From positions 1-15,010 of the forward strand of contig JADFCT010000040.1 in assembly GCA_017161665.1 (NCBI GenBank): 15,010 nucleotides of DNA. The letters are read 5' to 3'. The position numbers and the translations under genes were made by a program. Under the pieces are notes generated by a model. It was given only the letters and a program-made list of their open reading frames with translations, had not been told where the DNA came from and made no database searches. The stretch is from Candidatus Sumerlaeota bacterium (GTDB lineage Bacteria; Sumerlaeota; Sumerlaeia; JADFCT01). How positions within the stretch are numbered: the first letter of the stretch is position 1; every line of letters starts with the position of its first letter. Positions 13,858-15,010 of this stretch are shown in pieces.

Positions 13858-13874
13858 GCAGGCGTCTCGCCTGC
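13858..13874. repeat. GC-rich hairpin repeat, copy 2
   Basis: GCAGGCG and CGCCTGC pair perfectly around a TCT loop. Compared with copy 1 at 10584-10600, the third pair is A-T instead of C-G, so pairing is conserved while sequence changes. The copy lies within the leader upstream of the GT39-like gene. The rest of 13568-13958 shows no supported gene. Confidence 0.7.
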
Positions 13875-13958
13875 CCAAGAACCGGGGATTTACAGGGGCG
13901 AGAGGTCCATGCGCCCTGTGGGCCTGATTCATATTTTTGTGGGAGAGGACTGGGTTTC

Positions 13959-15010
13959 ATGTCGGTGTCACCTCGCGACGCGAACCGGGACGTTTTGTTT
14001 TGCGGCGCTTTGTTCCTCGTTGTTTTCGTCTCGCGCCTGGCCAACATCCACTTTAATCAGGCGGAATATACGGATGGCATTCTGGCGGTCTTCGGCAGCC
14101 CGGGCGCCCAGTCGTTCTGGCCGCCCTTTTATAAATGGCTGAGCGCGGTGGTCGGTCTGGGGACGGCGACGGAAACGTCGGCCCGGCTGGTTTCGGTGTT
14201 GTCCGGTTCGCTGCTCGTGATTCCTGTTTATTGGATGGCGGCCAGCCTCTTCCCGCCCCAGGCGAAGGCGCAGCGGCAGTGGGCGGCGGTGACGGCGTGT
14301 CTGTGGCTGGCGGTCTCGCCGATGGCCCTGCGCTGGTCGGTGCGCATGATGACGGACGCCTTGTATGCGTTGCTGTTTTTCGGCGCCGTGGGGTCGGCGA
14401 TTCAGGCCTGGCGTCAGCGACGGTCGGGGGGCTACGAGGCGGACGGTTGGGTGGCGGCGGCAACCGCGCTGACCGTGGCGGCGATCCTCACCCGCTATCC
14501 GGGCATCGTGTTGATCCCCGTGGTTGGGGCGGCTTTTATCGCAGTGTGGCTCGCCTGGCGGCGCCGGGGCAAGGGGCCGATGGTCCTGTCGTGCTATTCC
14601 CAGGTGTTGTGGCTGGTTCTTTTGGGTTGGCTCTGGGTGGGGCGCGATCAATTGGGGGCCCATGGCGGACAGGTAGCGGCCCGAATGGACGCGGCCTGGT
14701 GGCAGACCCTTTATACGTATGGTATCGTCTTCTGGCATTTTGTGATCCGGATGCCCTATTTCTTTACCGTTCCGGTCTTTATTCTGGCCGTGTGGGGACT
14801 GGTTCGCTCGCGCGACCGCCTCTTCCTTTTGCATGTCCTTTATCTGTTCCTGGCCGTGCTGGTCATGCAATCCGTCTTCAAGTCCTTCCAGTCGCGCTAC
14901 CTGTTGCCGCTGTTGCCGTTTGCTCTCGTGCTTGCCGGCGTCGGCTGTGCGCAGTTTGCGGCGTGGAAAGGCCCGAGGCGTTGGGCGGCGCTGACGCTGA
15001 TTCTGGTGGG
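13959..15010 (+). CDS. GT39/ArnT-like multi-pass membrane glycosyltransferase (3' end beyond window)
   Basis: The reading frame stays open from the ATG at 13959 to the window end (350 codons visible). GGAGAGGA lies about 9 nt upstream. The protein is highly hydrophobic with repeated membrane segments: about residues 12-27, 68-90, 104-125, 128-145, 161-190, 200-215, 245-275, 290-310 and 315-335. Its start has the layout of GT-C glycosyltransferases: one helix, then a periplasmic loop with acidic residues (NQAEYTDGIL, Glu36 and Asp39) and FWPPFYKWL, matching the dolichyl/undecaprenyl-phosphate sugar transferases of the PMT/ArnT type. Such enzymes move a sugar from a lipid carrier to protein, lipid or glycan on the outer side of the membrane. 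Donor and acceptor cannot be assigned. The C-terminal portion is missing. Confidence 0.8.
   Translation, partial: MSVSPRDANRDVLFCGALFLVVFVSRLANIHFNQAEYTDGILAVFGSPGAQSFWPPFYKWLSAVVGLGTATETSARLVSVLSGSLLVIPVYWMAASLFPPQAKAQRQWAAVTACLWLAVSPMALRWSVRMMTDALYALLFFGAVGSAIQAWRQRRSGGYEADGWVAAATALTVAAILTRYPGIVLIPVVGAAFIAVWLAWRRRGKGPMVLSCYSQVLWLVLLGWLWVGRDQLGAHGGQVAARMDAAWWQTLYTYGIVFWHFVIRMPYFFTVPVFILAVWGLVRSRDRLFLLHVLYLFLAVLVMQSVFKSFQSRYLLPLLPFALVLAGVGCAQFAAWKGPRRWAALTLILV

Noticed and set aside
13583..14047. Minus-strand frame of 154 codons over the 13.6-14.0 kb gap
   Set aside because: The translation covers the hairpins and promoter and shows no domain or ribosome site.
13968..14870. 300-codon minus-strand frame, His/Arg/Gln-rich
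   Set aside because: It is antisense to the multi-pass membrane glycosyltransferase; reversed hydrophobic GC-rich codons give this composition.

Overview
This is a GC-rich bacterial chromosome segment with a free-living biosynthetic and carbohydrate-active profile. Three features suggest an uncultured lineage near the PVC superphylum, Hydrogenedentota or Sumerlaeota. They are a Tat-exported Gfo/Idh/MocA oxidoreductase with Gln in the usual EKP motif, a GroEL without the Gly-Met tail, and intergenic DNA full of short GC-rich palindromes. That placement is inference from gene style. No rRNA, tRNA, CRISPR array, transposase, integrase or phage gene was seen.

Layout, left to right. Positions 1-288 hold degenerate copies of a dispersed intergenic repeat. 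On the minus strand, leuD (865-1425) is followed by two small membrane-protein genes (641-832 and 289-609), all with spacings near 32 bp and preceded by a good sigma70-type promoter. Next, also on minus, comes a probable operon of Tat-signal Gfo/Idh/MocA oxidoreductase (5257-6663), GT4 glycosyltransferase (4038-5156) and secreted GH127 beta-L-arabinofuranosidase (1587-4025). The last two appear translationally coupled. Divergent from it is a secreted protein built of seven ~53-residue repeats, probably a seven-bladed beta-propeller (6842-8068), whose promoter lies almost on the start codon.

The minus-strand groES-groEL operon (10274-8326) ends in a textbook intrinsic terminator. About 1 kb of gene-free DNA (10275-11299) follows, with several hairpins, a perfect 34-bp direct repeat with an ~89-bp period, and a second copy of the left-edge repeat. 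Then on plus lie a divergent single-chain transketolase-like ThDP enzyme (11300-13567), a 391-bp gap with a strong hairpin, a promoter and a structured leader, and a GT39/ArnT-like multi-pass membrane glycosyltransferase that runs off the window (13959 onward).

Functionally the window combines leucine biosynthesis, polysaccharide synthesis and degradation, protein folding and carbon metabolism. I found no clear defence or mobile system. The parts most worth a second look are the transketolase-like enzyme with altered active-site motifs, the leuD-linked small membrane proteins, the seven-repeat secreted protein, and the structured intergenic repeats, one of which shows a compensatory base-pair change between two copies.
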